DNA from: Halomonas sp. Bachu 37
Lineage (GTDB): Bacteria > Pseudomonadota > Gammaproteobacteria > Pseudomonadales > Halomonadaceae
Length of the DNA stretch: 64,000 nt
Direction: 5' to 3'
Assembly (NCBI RefSeq): GCF_039691755.1
Contig: NZ_CP137552.1
Location: 1,798,001-1,862,000 of the forward strand
A program made the translations under genes and the position numbers. Within the stretch, counting starts at the first letter, position 1. Each line of letters opens with the position of its first letter. This document shows, piece by piece, positions 35,968-45,619 of the stretch. The notes below the pieces were generated by a model. That model saw only the letters and a list, made by a program, of their open reading frames with translations. It was not told the DNA's origin and searched no databases.

Positions 35968-36972
35968 CTATTGATTCAACTTGACCAGCATCTTGCCGGT
36001 GTTGCCGCCTTCGAATAATTCGAGGAACGCATCCGGGGTGCTTTCCAGGCCTTCTTTCACCGTCTCTTTATAGTCGAGCTTACCCTCGGCGACCTGCGGA
36101 GCCACTTCCTTCAGGAAGTCTGGATAGTGGGACCAGTGATCGGCCACGATAAAGCCCTGCATTCTGACCTTACGCGCGACCAGCTCGAAAAGATTGCTGG
36201 GGCCAGGGGTGGGCTCCTTGGCATTGTAGCTTCCGATCATGCCGCACACGGCGATGCGGGCGCCTTCGTTGAGCTGGCTCAACGCAGCTTCCAGGCAGAT
36301 GCCGCCGACGTTCTCGAAGTACACGTCGATGCCCTCGGGGCAGGCCAGGCGAATGGCATCGCTCAACTCGTGAGCGTTTCTGTCCCGGTAGCTAACCGGC
36401 TCGACGCCCAGGGACTCCAGCCACGCCAGCTTATGCGTTGCCCCGGCGATCCCGACCACATGGCAGCCTTTCGCCTTGGCAAGCTGCACAACGAGCGACC
36501 CGACCGCTCCGCTGGCGGCACTCACCAGAACATTATCGCCGGTCCGACACTCCGCAATCAGGTTGAGTCCGGTCCAGGCGGTCATGCCCGGCATTCCCAG
36601 TACTCCCAGATAGGCCTGTTCGGGCACTTGAATATCGGGCAAGGGATGGACGCCTTCGGCAGGGATCTGGGCAATATCGCGCCAGCCACCCATATGATTC
36701 ACTATGTCCCCTTCCTTAAGGCGCTCGTCGTTGGAGGCGATCACCTCGCCGATGGCGCCGCCTTCCATTGGCTTGCCAAGCGTGAAGGGCTCGACATAGG
36801 TGCGCACCCCGTTCATGCGACCTCGCATGTAGGGGTCCACGGAGAGCCAGTGGTTGCGAATCCGTACTTCGCCCGGGCCTAGTTCGGGCAGGTCCTCGGT
36901 TTCCAGCTTGAATAGCTCACGCTCGGGTAGGCCCTGGGGATAATCGGTGAGCGTGTAAAAGCGTGACTGCAT
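35968..36972 (-). CDS. NADP-dependent oxidoreductase, CurA/leukotriene B4 dehydrogenase type
   Basis: A 334-residue zinc-independent medium-chain reductase that probably reduces the double bond of enones. The start MQSRFYTLTDYPQG is preceded by GGAGG; 33 upstream residues in the frame are unlike the family. The marks are RIRNHWLSVDPYMRGRM, VSAASGAVGSLVVQLAKAKGCHVVG (NADP-binding, about 155) and FENVGG. Such enzymes detoxify alkenals. Confidence 0.9.
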   Translation of the reverse strand: MQSRFYTLTDYPQGLPERELFKLETEDLPELGPGEVRIRNHWLSVDPYMRGRMNGVRTYVEPFTLGKPMEGGAIGEVIASNDERLKEGDIVNHMGGWRDIAQIPAEGVHPLPDIQVPEQAYLGVLGMPGMTAWTGLNLIAECRTGDNVLVSAASGAVGSLVVQLAKAKGCHVVGIAGATHKLAWLESLGVEPVSYRDRNAHELSDAIRLACPEGIDVYFENVGGICLEAALSQLNEGARIAVCGMIGSYNAKEPTPGPSNLFELVARKVRMQGFIVADHWSHYPDFLKEVAPQVAEGKLDYKETVKEGLESTPDAFLELFEGGNTGKMLVKLNQ

Positions 36973-37138
36973 GATGCCTCCTGCAAGGTTTTGTCGTTTC
37001 ACTGCTCCTGTAGCATAGGAACTATTAGCCTGCTTACAAGGAATTCGTCTATTGGCTTCACAGGAGACCATCGGAAAGCTGAGTCGTTCTCTCTGCCTTG
37101 GCGGCGAGACAGTCGGCGCGGTTACCTACTGGCAGCTT

Positions 37139-37870
37139 TTACTTCATTTCAAAGCCGCGCTTGACCAGGAAATCATGCATGTGCGGGCGCAGCTTGGTAT
37201 CGAACAGCGGCTTGAGATTGTGCGACCAATCGGTGTCCTTGTTACTGGTGCTGCGCGCGCCGTAGTAGGTCTTCATGGTGGTATCGAAGGAGCCCACCTG
37301 CTCGTCGTCTTCGGTGTAGTAGTCTTCCTTGAGGATCGCTTCCACCGGCAGACGAGGTTTTACTTCAGGCTCATGAGCGGGGTACCCAAGGCACATGCCG
37401 AACACCGGATAGACATGCTCGGGAAGACGTAACAGATCGCTGATTTCTTGCGGATTGTTGCGAATACCGCCGATATAGCAGATCCCCAGCCCCTCGGATT
37501 CGGCGGCGACCGCCACGTTTTGCGCCATCAGGGCGGTATCCACGGTGGCCACCAATAGCTGCTCGGTCATGCCCCGCACGACATTGGCGCCGGTGCGCTC
37601 TGACGCCTCGGTGGGCCGCTTCATGTCGGCACAGAAAACCAGAAAGTCCGAACAACTGGCGATATATCCCTGGCCACCGGCCAATTCCGCGATCTGCTCG
37701 CGGTTGGCGGGATTTTTCACATGAATGACGCTATATGCCTGTACATGGCTGGACGTGGCGGCGCCCTGCCCGGCCTGGATGAGCTCGATCAGTAGCTCCC
37801 GCGGGATCTGGCGGTCGGTGAACTTGCGGATCGAACGGTGGGATTTCAGGAGCTGGATAACGTCGTTCAT
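37139..37870 (-). CDS. NfsA-like NADPH nitroreductase
   Basis: A 243-residue FMN flavoprotein of the oxygen-insensitive nitroreductase family. HRSIRKFTDRQIP (residues 10-22) is the FMN-binding start; GAATSSHVQAYSVIHV, IGGIRNNPQEI and VFGMCLGYPAHEPEVKPRLP are typical of the NfsA/Frp group. GAGGT precedes the start. It is convergent with nothing and sits between the CurA-like gene and a membrane-protein gene on the same strand. Confidence 0.9.
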   Translation of the reverse strand: MNDVIQLLKSHRSIRKFTDRQIPRELLIELIQAGQGAATSSHVQAYSVIHVKNPANREQIAELAGGQGYIASCSDFLVFCADMKRPTEASERTGANVVRGMTEQLLVATVDTALMAQNVAVAAESEGLGICYIGGIRNNPQEISDLLRLPEHVYPVFGMCLGYPAHEPEVKPRLPVEAILKEDYYTEDDEQVGSFDTTMKTYYGARSTSNKDTDWSHNLKPLFDTKLRPHMHDFLVKRGFEMK

Positions 37871-37943
37871 GGTACCTCGCTTAGTGGTAACGGTCGTTTC
37901 TGGAGCACTAGAGTGGCTCAGTTGAACGGCATTATCCTAACGT

Positions 37944-38594
37944 CTATGCCGAAGCCCCACCAGCACCCGATGACTGGGAGTGCTTCAGGTCGCGGACCGT
38001 TACGCCGGTGAACTTCTCCAGAAAGAACACCAGGGTCGCGGGGTGTCGGAAGCGCTCTTCGAAGCTTTCCTGGCCATCCGGGGAGCGTCGCATCACGCTG
38101 GCTTGATACTTGTCGCCATTCATTTCTACCTTGACGCTGTTCTCGCGGCTTCCGTCACGGCTCACCGCCGTCAGTTGCTTCTCGTTCGCCAGCATGGCGT
38201 CCAGTCGACGAGCGGCTTCCAGCTCGTCGGCGGAGGCCCATAGCGATTGGTCGCGATCTCCATAGCGGTACAGGATGGCCACCAGCAAGGCCGCGAAGAT
38301 GCTGCTGGTCAGCATCCAGATCAATGTCTCGCCCGTTACGGACCCGGTCAGAATCACGAACAATTGAACCGCAACGCCCACCGCCAGCAAGCAGGCGAAT
38401 GGCTGCCATAGGCGGGGACTCAAAAAGCCGCGATGCAGCATGTAGCCCCATAAACCGACCACGGCCAGAGCTCCCACCGCGAGATGAATCGCGGAAAGAG
38501 GGGTGCCTCCACCGAACAGAACGGCGATGACGCCGATGACGAGTAGCAAACTGTAGAAGATTGCCAGAAGAATGTAGGCGCGTTCGAGATTCAT
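37944..38594 (-). CDS. Membrane protein of unknown function
   Basis: A 216-residue protein with four N-terminal membrane helices (about residues 7-27, 37-55, 65-85 and 90-110) followed by a soluble cytoplasmic domain of about 100 residues (EARRLDAMLANEKQLTAVSRDG...FFLEKFTGVTVRDL). The ATG at 38594 has GGAG upstream; the longer start is GTG. No family is recognised. The 215 nt before it are AT-rich and contain TTATTGTTATT twice (38645 and 38664), perhaps its promoter region. Confidence 0.7.
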   Translation of the reverse strand: MNLERAYILLAIFYSLLLVIGVIAVLFGGGTPLSAIHLAVGALAVVGLWGYMLHRGFLSPRLWQPFACLLAVGVAVQLFVILTGSVTGETLIWMLTSSIFAALLVAILYRYGDRDQSLWASADELEAARRLDAMLANEKQLTAVSRDGSRENSVKVEMNGDKYQASVMRRSPDGQESFEERFRHPATLVFFLEKFTGVTVRDLKHSQSSGAGGASA

Positions 38595-38809
38595 CGTTGT
38601 CACTCCATCCAGGTTAGCGGCAGGCGTTGCTCGCGTATCCGCCCTTATTGTTATTAATGAATATTATTGTTATTGACGACTATCGTTATAAACGACTCGT
38701 TTGCAGTATAGGCGAAGCGGCAATTACCGTGCCGCCACCGTGAATGGCTTTTCAACGTCTGGTGCTTCAGCGCATGGTGCCGCAACGTCTGATGCAACGA
38801 CTCGGCATC

Positions 38810-39766
38810 TCACGAGCGCTTCCTGCCCCATCGCTCCAGGAACAGGTACACCAGGCACGCCACCGCCAGCGGAATCAGAAAATAAAGGGCGCGATAGCCG
38901 ATCAGAGCGGCGAGTATCTCGCTCTTCGCCACTTGATGTTGCAACAAGGCAATGAACACGGCTTCGAGCACACCCAGCCCGGCGGGAATGTGGGTCACCA
39001 CCCCGGCGATGCTACTGACGAGCAGAATACCCAGTATGCCGGGATAAGCGACGCCTTCAGGAAGAAGCACGTAAATCAGCAGCGCCATCAACGACCAGTT
39101 CGCCGCCCCCAGAGTCGCCTGCATCAGCGCCAGTCGAAGCGAAGGAAGAGCGATTTCATGATTCCGCCAGTGCCAGACGCGGCGTGGTGAAAAGCGGCAG
39201 GCCGCCAGGTAAACGATGGAGACGGCCAACAGGGCAAAGCCGATCAGCTGCAAGCCGAAGGCGCCGATCTGCCAATGCTGCGGCAACTGGAGAAGCCGAA
39301 AGGAGAATAGCATGCCCGCGAGAATCATATAGCCCAGCCAGTTGGTGACCAAGCTGACACTCAACACCCGAGTCACGGTAGATACATCCAGCCCCATGCG
39401 GGTGTACAGCCGATAACGCAAGGCAATTCCGCCAACCCAGGCCCCGAGATTCAGGTTGAAGGCGTAGCATACGAAAGCGAGCGGAAGCACCTGCTTGATG
39501 GGTAGCTCATGGCGGGTATATATCTTGCCCAGCAGATCATAACTGCTGAAGACGACAAAGCTGGCTGCAGTGATGCCAAGCCCCATCAAGATCAACGGGA
39601 GCTTGTAGCCCCGTAGCGTTTCCACCACCGCATTCCAGTCCATGTTTCTGACTAGCGAGAACAGCAGAACGCCTACCAGGATAAAGAACACTGCCGTTAT
39701 GCCGCGCTTTAGCCACCGTTTCCATGGTTTGGCCTGAATGGAGCTTTCGTACTTGGCATCTGTCAT
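38810..39766 (-). CDS. ybhN: UPF0104/LPG synthase-type membrane protein, YbhN-like
   Basis: A 318-residue integral membrane protein with about eight helices of the lysylphosphatidylglycerol-synthase transmembrane domain family (UPF0104). The segments AYAFNLNLGAWVGGIALRYRLY, SLVTNWLGYM and SSIAGVVTHIPAGLGVLEAVFIALL are characteristic. It is 13 nt downstream of clsB, reproducing the ybhP-clsB-ybhN order of E. coli. YbhN is thought to act in lipid metabolism with ClsB; the exact activity is not known. Confidence 0.88.
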   Translation of the reverse strand: MTDAKYESSIQAKPWKRWLKRGITAVFFILVGVLLFSLVRNMDWNAVVETLRGYKLPLILMGLGITAASFVVFSSYDLLGKIYTRHELPIKQVLPLAFVCYAFNLNLGAWVGGIALRYRLYTRMGLDVSTVTRVLSVSLVTNWLGYMILAGMLFSFRLLQLPQHWQIGAFGLQLIGFALLAVSIVYLAACRFSPRRVWHWRNHEIALPSLRLALMQATLGAANWSLMALLIYVLLPEGVAYPGILGILLVSSIAGVVTHIPAGLGVLEAVFIALLQHQVAKSEILAALIGYRALYFLIPLAVACLVYLFLERWGRKRS

Positions 39767-39779
39767 TCGCTCTCCCTGC

Positions 39780-40985
39780 TCAATCCAGTGCTCTTTTGTT
39801 GCTGTGCGTCGTGGCAGACAATGTTTTCAGCCTGGCGGCATGAACCGGCAACCAGCCCATCCGCTTGGGAAAATGGCGCAGGAAGTGAAAGCTCACGATC
39901 ATCAAAGGCGTGCGCCACCAGCGCCCCTTTTTGGCCGCTTCGGTAGTGATCAACTTGCAACTCTGATCAATGAGTTGCTCGAGATGCGTATGGATCTGCC
40001 GGTTGAGCTCGGCATCGCGGACGAACAGGTTGGCTTCGAGATTCAATGACAGGCTGAGCGGGTCGAGATTGCTCGAGCCCACCGTCGACCAGTCGTGATC
40101 GATTATCGCGATCTTGCCATGCAGCGGACGCTCCGTGTACTCGTAGATCTTGACGCCATCCTGCAGCATGTAGCTGTAAAGCGAGCTGGAAAACATTCTG
40201 GCCCAGGGCATATCGGGCCGGCCCTGTAATATCAGTGTGACGTTGACACCCCGACGCGCGGCGTTACGCAGCTCGTGGCATAGCCTGTAGCTGGGAAAAA
40301 AGTAGGCGTTGGCGATGACCAGGCGGGACGTCGCCGAACGAATCGCGCGGATATAGTGTGCTTCAATATCGTTGCGATGGTGATTGTTGTCGCGAATCGC
40401 CATCAGCATGGCGGCTTTTCCCGCAGCAGAAGACGATCCCTGAAGCTCCGGCAATTTCTTTAGCGCCTGATGCTCCACCAGCAGCGCCCCGGCCGCATCG
40501 CGAATGTCCTTGACGATCGGCCCCCGCACACGCACGCCATAATCCTGCTTGCCCATGGCATATCGATCGGGCAAGTGATCGGCACCGAAGTTGATCCCAC
40601 TGATGTAGGCCACCTCGCCATCCACCACAACGATCTTGCGATGAAGGCGGCGGAACAGATTGGTACGCATGCCGAATAGACGCGGCTTGGGATCGTAGAC
40701 ATGCATGCGAATACCGGCATCCGTCAGCTCCGATATGAACTCGCTATCCAGATCCGCCGTCCCGTACCCATCCACCGTGATATCTATCTGGACTTGCCTG
40801 GCGGCGGCCTCTAGCAGCGCTTCTTTCAGTTTCTTGCCCACCTCATCGTTGAAGATGATGAAGGTTTCGAGCAGGATCTCCCGACGAGCCGCACGAATAC
40901 AGTCGAATACGCTGCGAAAATACTGGTTTCCGTTGATCAAAAACTCGGCTTCGTTGTTTTCCTTCCATTGGAAATTCACAAGCAT
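39780..40985 (-). CDS. clsB: Cardiolipin synthase B (PLD family)
   Basis: A 401-residue phospholipase-D-type synthase with two catalytic motifs: HRKIVVVDGEVAYISGIN (about 110) and HGKIAIIDHDWSTVGSSNLD (about 297), both of HxK(x)4D form. Members with this architecture make cardiolipin or other phosphatidyl lipids. The start at 40985 lies inside the 3' end of ybhP (10-nt overlap), so the genes are coupled. Order ybhP-clsB-ybhN matches E. coli. Confidence 0.92.
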   Translation of the reverse strand: MLVNFQWKENNEAEFLINGNQYFRSVFDCIRAARREILLETFIIFNDEVGKKLKEALLEAAARQVQIDITVDGYGTADLDSEFISELTDAGIRMHVYDPKPRLFGMRTNLFRRLHRKIVVVDGEVAYISGINFGADHLPDRYAMGKQDYGVRVRGPIVKDIRDAAGALLVEHQALKKLPELQGSSSAAGKAAMLMAIRDNNHHRNDIEAHYIRAIRSATSRLVIANAYFFPSYRLCHELRNAARRGVNVTLILQGRPDMPWARMFSSSLYSYMLQDGVKIYEYTERPLHGKIAIIDHDWSTVGSSNLDPLSLSLNLEANLFVRDAELNRQIHTHLEQLIDQSCKLITTEAAKKGRWWRTPLMIVSFHFLRHFPKRMGWLPVHAARLKTLSATTHSNKRALD

Positions 40986-41794
40986 ATCTCGGCAATAAGT
41001 GGCACATGATCGGATAAGTGCGACCAAGGTTTGCGATACAAGGCTTTAGGGCTGCGCACGGTGACATTGCGCACGTAGATCCGGTCGAGACGCAGCAAAG
41101 GCCAACGCGCCGGAAATGATTTCGCCGGTAGCCCAAAGTGTTGAACGAACGCTTCGCTCAACCCACACTGCGCCAGCACCTGATCGGCCTGACCTCGCCA
41201 GTCGTTGAAGTCACCCGCCACGATGACCGGCTCGTCGCCGGGGATCGAGTCAAGCAGCTCGCACAGCAGCTTCATCTGTTCCAGGCGATGTCCTTGGCGT
41301 AGCCCCAGATGAACGCAAATTGCATGTACCCCACTGTGTCCGGGAACATCCAGTTGGCAATGCAGCAGACCGCGTTTCTCGGTGTCCTGGATGGATACGT
41401 CCTTGTTGGCGTATTCCAGAATCGGATAGTGAGATAACAGGGCATTACCATGGTCACCATGAGGGTAGACGGCATTACGGCCATAGGCGAAATCCGGCCA
41501 GATGGTGTCGGCGAGAAATTCGTACTGTGGCACGCTTGGCCAGTCATGAAAGCGCAGCGCATGCTTTTTGTGCTCGCCTATCACCTCCTGCAGAAAGACG
41601 AGGTCGGCCGACAGAGTGGTCACGGCATCGCGAAGTTCGGGCAGGATATGACGCCGGTTGAAGACATTGAATCCCTTGTGCACATTCAGCGTCATGACCT
41701 GCAACGTCTCGACCGGCGCCGTATGGCGAATCCCCTGCGTCGAGCCCTGTTCCGTAACACTCACTTGCAACTCCCGTTTCCATTCATCTTCCAT
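40976..41794 (-). CDS. ybhP: Endonuclease/exonuclease/phosphatase family protein, YbhP-like
   Basis: A 272-residue protein of the EEP fold (DNase I-like). Visible motifs are TLNVHKGFNVFN (metal-binding Asn), DLVFLQEV with catalytic Glu, VAGDFNDWRGQ, and the closing SDHVPLIAEI with the catalytic His. The first residues (about 1-28) are poorly conserved and the true start may be further in. It heads the ybhP-clsB-ybhN operon. It may be a lipid- or nucleotide-phosphatase rather than a nuclease; context favours lipids. Confidence 0.88.
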   Translation of the reverse strand: MEDEWKRELQVSVTEQGSTQGIRHTAPVETLQVMTLNVHKGFNVFNRRHILPELRDAVTTLSADLVFLQEVIGEHKKHALRFHDWPSVPQYEFLADTIWPDFAYGRNAVYPHGDHGNALLSHYPILEYANKDVSIQDTEKRGLLHCQLDVPGHSGVHAICVHLGLRQGHRLEQMKLLCELLDSIPGDEPVIVAGDFNDWRGQADQVLAQCGLSEAFVQHFGLPAKSFPARWPLLRLDRIYVRNVTVRSPKALYRKPWSHLSDHVPLIAEICL

Positions 41795-41827
41795 CGCTCG
41801 GCCGGCCCCATGGTCTGACTGGCCCCG

Positions 41828-42886
41828 TCAGGGTCCGCCGCTACCGCCCGTGGCGCCGTATACCTGGCCGGTAGCGTAGCTGGATTCCTGCGAGGCGAGC
41901 AGCACATAGACACCGGACAACTCCACCGGCTGGCCTGGGCGGCCCAATGGCGTCTGCTCACCGAAGCTCTGTACGCTCTCCTGGGGTTGACCACCGCTCG
42001 GTTGCAACGGGGTCCAGAACGGGCCGGGCGCCACGGCATTGACACGCACCCCCTGCTCTGCAAACTGCTTGGCCAGCGACTTGGTAAAGCTGACGATGGC
42101 CGCCTTGGTCATCGAGTAGTCGAGCAGTATTTTCGGCGGGTCGTATGCCACCACGGACGCCGTATTGATGATCGCGGCTCCTTCCTCCAGGTGCGGTATG
42201 GCAACCTTGGTGATCCAGAACATGGCGTAGAGATTGGTCTTCATGGTGGCGTCGAAGTCGTCGGTGCTGATGTCGGTGACTGACTCCTTCCATTGCTGGC
42301 GGGCGGCGTTATTGACCAGAATGTCGAGACCTCCGAGCTGCTGCACCGCTGACTCGACCAACTCCTGGCAGAACGCTTCATCGCGAATATCGCCCGGAAT
42401 CGCAACGGCCGTGCGCCCTTCCGCTTCGATCAGTTCGATCACCTCGCGGGCGTCGGACTCCTCGGCCTCCAGGTAGTTGATCGCCACGTCGGCACCCTCG
42501 CGGGCATAGGCGATGGCCGCCGCGCGACCGATACCGGAGTCGCCGCCGGTAATAAGCGCCTTGCGACCTTCCAGGCGACCGCTGCCCCGGTAGCTCTTTT
42601 CGCCGTGGTCCGGGCGCGGTTCCATCTCGCTTGCCAGACCCGGCCACTCCTGGGGCTGCTCCGGGAACGGCGGCGCAGGATATTGGCTGGTCGGGTCCTG
42701 CTTCTGCATCAGCGAACCATCGCCGCCACCCGCAGCCGCCCCCTGGCCGGAGGAAGACTGAGAGCTGCTTCCTTGAGAGGAAGACTGCTGGGCGAATGCC
42801 GGCGCGGCAACCGCCGCGGCGACGCCGGAAGCCAATCCACCGACCACTTGCCGACGCGAGGGGTCGAACGTGTTACTGGGTTTCAT
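41828..42886 (-). CDS. Tat-exported short-chain dehydrogenase/reductase
   Basis: A 352-residue SDR with a twin-arginine signal (SRRQVVGGLASGVAAAV, Arg-Arg at 10-11), so it is folded before export. A Ser/Gly/Gln-rich linker of about 30 residues follows. The catalytic domain has TGGDSGIGRAAAIAYAREGA, NNAA and YSMTKAAIV (YxxxK), as in the YghA/YdaD-type reductases. GGGAGG precedes the start. Cofactor supply in the periplasm is not explained, as for other exported SDRs. Confidence 0.88.
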   Translation of the reverse strand: MKPSNTFDPSRRQVVGGLASGVAAAVAAPAFAQQSSSQGSSSQSSSGQGAAAGGGDGSLMQKQDPTSQYPAPPFPEQPQEWPGLASEMEPRPDHGEKSYRGSGRLEGRKALITGGDSGIGRAAAIAYAREGADVAINYLEAEESDAREVIELIEAEGRTAVAIPGDIRDEAFCQELVESAVQQLGGLDILVNNAARQQWKESVTDISTDDFDATMKTNLYAMFWITKVAIPHLEEGAAIINTASVVAYDPPKILLDYSMTKAAIVSFTKSLAKQFAEQGVRVNAVAPGPFWTPLQPSGGQPQESVQSFGEQTPLGRPGQPVELSGVYVLLASQESSYATGQVYGATGGSGGP

Positions 42887-43199
42887 GATTACCTCCCTGT
42901 AATGCATAACATTGCAAAGTGAAATGCTACTAGTGCCATCTAGACCTTAGCTATGACAGACAAAATTACAAATAACTCGTTATAGTTAGCGATGCGGTAA
43001 TCGACGTTTCAACCCGTGAGCAGACTGTCTCGTGGCGGTCGCGAGCCAACCGTCACAGATGGAAAAGCAGGAGCTGGAGGAACCGCTGGAATTGTTGGAT
43101 TGGTGCAACAGCTTTGACTAAAGAACAATACCGCCGTGCCGATAATGGGAGCAGCTCATCACCCTAGCGTGATGTCACTTCCCAACCTCCAAGGTCGCC
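42887..43199. other. Intergenic region without a recognised element
   Basis: The shared upstream region of the Tat SDR gene (minus) and the chemoreceptor gene (plus). I see no gene, no clear operator and no hairpin of note. Confidence 0.5.
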
Positions 43200-45176
43200 A
43201 TGAAACACTTCCTCCACGCCATTCCCATGGGCAAGAAATTCGTTCTTGCCCTAGCCTTGCCGCTGTTGGCGATGCTGTACTTCGCCGTAATGGGCATCGT
43301 CGAACGTCAGCAGACGGCCAGCAATATGCTTCAACTGCAAAACCTGACCTCCCTTGCCCAGCAGGCCGGCGATCTCGTGCATGAAATCCAGGTCGAACGG
43401 GGCATGACGGCGGGCTTTCTGGGCAGCCAAGGCCGCGAGTTCCGGCAACAGCTGACTGCCCAGCGAACCGCTGTCGATAACCAGGCGGATGAATTTCGTA
43501 TCCATCTGGAAACGCTGAGCCTTGCCAGTATCGATGCGGATCTCGCCTCCCGGGTCGACGATGTGCTGCAGCGCCTGGCGGCGAATACCGCTTTGCGTCA
43601 ACGTGTCGACGAACTGTCAGCTCCTACCGCGGAAGCCTTGGCCCATTACACCGGTATCAATGGCGAGCTGATGGCACTGGTCGGCGAGATGAGCCACGCC
43701 ACACAGCAGGCTGACGTGGCCAATCGCCTCTCCGCGTATTACAACTTGCTGAAAGCCAAGGATTTGGCGGGTATAGAGCGCGCCTTGCTGTCCAACGCCT
43801 TTGGCGCCGATCAAATCACGCCGGCTCTCTATCAGCGCTTCATGACGCTCATCGGCGAGGAAGCCGCCTTCCAGGCGAGCTTCCTGACCCAGACCACAGA
43901 AGCCATGCGTTCGCGCTTCGAGCAGGCCCTGTCAGGTCCGGATATCGAGCGGGTAATGGAGCTGAGGGCACTGGTCATTTCTCGGGCCGACCGGGGCGGC
44001 TTCGATGTCGACCCGCAACAATGGTTCGAGTGGCAAACGGTCAAGATCGGCCAGCTCAAGTCCGTCGAAAATGCCGTTGCCAGCGACATCATCGATACCA
44101 CCGAAGCGTTGCGCTCACAGGCGCAGTTCGCCCTGTGGCAGTACGTGGCGATCGCCGTCATGGCGAGCCTGCTGGCGAGTTGGGTAGCGGTGATGATCGT
44201 ACGGGCTATCGTCCTGCCGCTGAAGCGCGTCCTGGAAGCGATTTCCCATCGGGGCGGGGACCTGACCCAGCGCTTGACGGTGCCGGGCAGCGATGAGTTA
44301 TCCCAACTCTATCAGGCCTTCAACGACTCCACCGCCGAGACCGAAACGCTGGTCAGCAGCATCAAGAAAAGCGCGCTTTCGGTCGAGCTGGCCAGTGGGG
44401 AGATCGCCCAGGGTAACCAGGATTTGGCCCAACGCACCGAGGAGCAGTCCGCCTCGCTGGTGGAAACCGCTACCAGCATGGAACAGATCACCGCTACCGT
44501 CAGGCAAACTGCCGACCATGCCCAGAAGGCTCAGGGTATGTCGTCGGAGGTGGTGGATCAGGCCCAGGAGGCCAATACCGTTTCCGCCCAGGCGCGCGAC
44601 GCGATGCAACAAATTCACGACGCCAACCAGCAGGTATCCACCATCGTTGCGGCTATCGACAACATCGCCTTTCAGACCAACATTCTTGCCTTGAATGCCT
44701 CGGTGGAAGCCGCCCGCGCCGGTGAGCACGGGCGCGGCTTTGCCGTGGTCGCCACGGAAGTGCGCAACCTGGCCAACCGCAGTGCCGAGGAAGCCAAGCA
44801 GATCCGCCAGTTGATTCAGCACAATGTGGGACGTATCGAGGAAGGTAACCAGCTTGTCGCCGCGACCGGGGACACGCTGGAGGCGATTACCGGCCGGGTA
44901 AACGAGATGGCTTCGCTGATCTCGAATATCTCGACCGCCACCACCGAACAGTCCGCGGGGATCGAGCAGATCAACCAGGCCATCGCGCAGCTGGAGGAAG
45001 TCACCCAGCAGAACGCCGCGCTTGTCGAGCAGGCCGCGGCAGCCAGCAAGTCGCTGGATGAACAGGCCGGAGACATGGCCGAGACCATCAGCCAGTTTCA
45101 GGTCAGCGAGGCGGCCGACACCCCGGCACTGGAGCAGCATGCCGGCAGCTATCACCGCGAAGCCTTGCCGGCCTGA
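43200..45176 (+). CDS. Methyl-accepting chemotaxis protein with NIT-type sensor domain
   Basis: A 658-residue chemoreceptor. One membrane helix (about 13-31) is followed by a long helical periplasmic domain (about 32-310) that starts VHEIQVERGMTAGFLGSQG, the mark of nitrate/nitrite-sensing NIT domains. A second helix (about 312-334), a HAMP segment (LPLKRVLEAIS) and the cytoplasmic signalling region follow. The hairpin tip reads IDNIAFQTNILALNASVEAA, ending RGFAVVATEVRNLA. There is no NWETF-type pentapeptide for CheR tethering. Ligand assignment is inference from the domain only. Confidence 0.92.
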   Translation: MKHFLHAIPMGKKFVLALALPLLAMLYFAVMGIVERQQTASNMLQLQNLTSLAQQAGDLVHEIQVERGMTAGFLGSQGREFRQQLTAQRTAVDNQADEFRIHLETLSLASIDADLASRVDDVLQRLAANTALRQRVDELSAPTAEALAHYTGINGELMALVGEMSHATQQADVANRLSAYYNLLKAKDLAGIERALLSNAFGADQITPALYQRFMTLIGEEAAFQASFLTQTTEAMRSRFEQALSGPDIERVMELRALVISRADRGGFDVDPQQWFEWQTVKIGQLKSVENAVASDIIDTTEALRSQAQFALWQYVAIAVMASLLASWVAVMIVRAIVLPLKRVLEAISHRGGDLTQRLTVPGSDELSQLYQAFNDSTAETETLVSSIKKSALSVELASGEIAQGNQDLAQRTEEQSASLVETATSMEQITATVRQTADHAQKAQGMSSEVVDQAQEANTVSAQARDAMQQIHDANQQVSTIVAAIDNIAFQTNILALNASVEAARAGEHGRGFAVVATEVRNLANRSAEEAKQIRQLIQHNVGRIEEGNQLVAATGDTLEAITGRVNEMASLISNISTATTEQSAGIEQINQAIAQLEEVTQQNAALVEQAAAASKSLDEQAGDMAETISQFQVSEAADTPALEQHAGSYHREALPA

Positions 45177-45186
45177 TGCGCCCGGT

Positions 45187-45537
45187 TCAGTGCAGCTTGG
45201 GCGTTTCGCGGGCCAGGATTCGCTCGGCATCCAGCGAGGCAATGGGCACATCGGTGCGGGCGGGAATCTCGCCGGAAATCTGCAATGCCTGGTAGCGCAG
45301 CGCGCATACACGCAAGAAAGAGGTGAAGTTGCCCAGGTCGTGCCCGGCATCGATCGACTCGTGATAAAGCCGCGTGATCATCTGCGCGGTATTCATGCCG
45401 TCACGCTGGGCGATCTCTTCCAGCAAATGCCAGAAGTAGTTCTCCATGCGTACGCTGGTCACCATGCCGTCGATGCGTAACGAATGGGTGGCGCTGCGCC
45501 ATAAGGCCGGGTCGGCCTGGATAAAGAGCTTGCACAT
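45187..45537 (-). CDS. Ribbon-helix-helix domain protein
   Basis: A 116-residue protein. SLRIDGMVTSVRMENYFWHLLEEIAQRDGMNTAQMITRLY (residues about 20-60) fits the RHH_4 ribbon-helix-helix domain, with one strand and two helices. The C-terminal half (FTSFLRVCALRYQAL) is the family's helical tail. GAGG precedes the start. It is convergent with the chemoreceptor gene, with a 10-nt gap. DNA targets are unknown. Confidence 0.8.
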   Translation of the reverse strand: MCKLFIQADPALWRSATHSLRIDGMVTSVRMENYFWHLLEEIAQRDGMNTAQMITRLYHESIDAGHDLGNFTSFLRVCALRYQALQISGEIPARTDVPIASLDAERILARETPKLH

Positions 45538-45619
45538 GCAGGGCCTCGCTTGGGTTTCGCTCAGCAGATGATATTACGCCCGGACAATGCCGGGCGTCAC
45601 GACTGCTAGATCCAGGTGA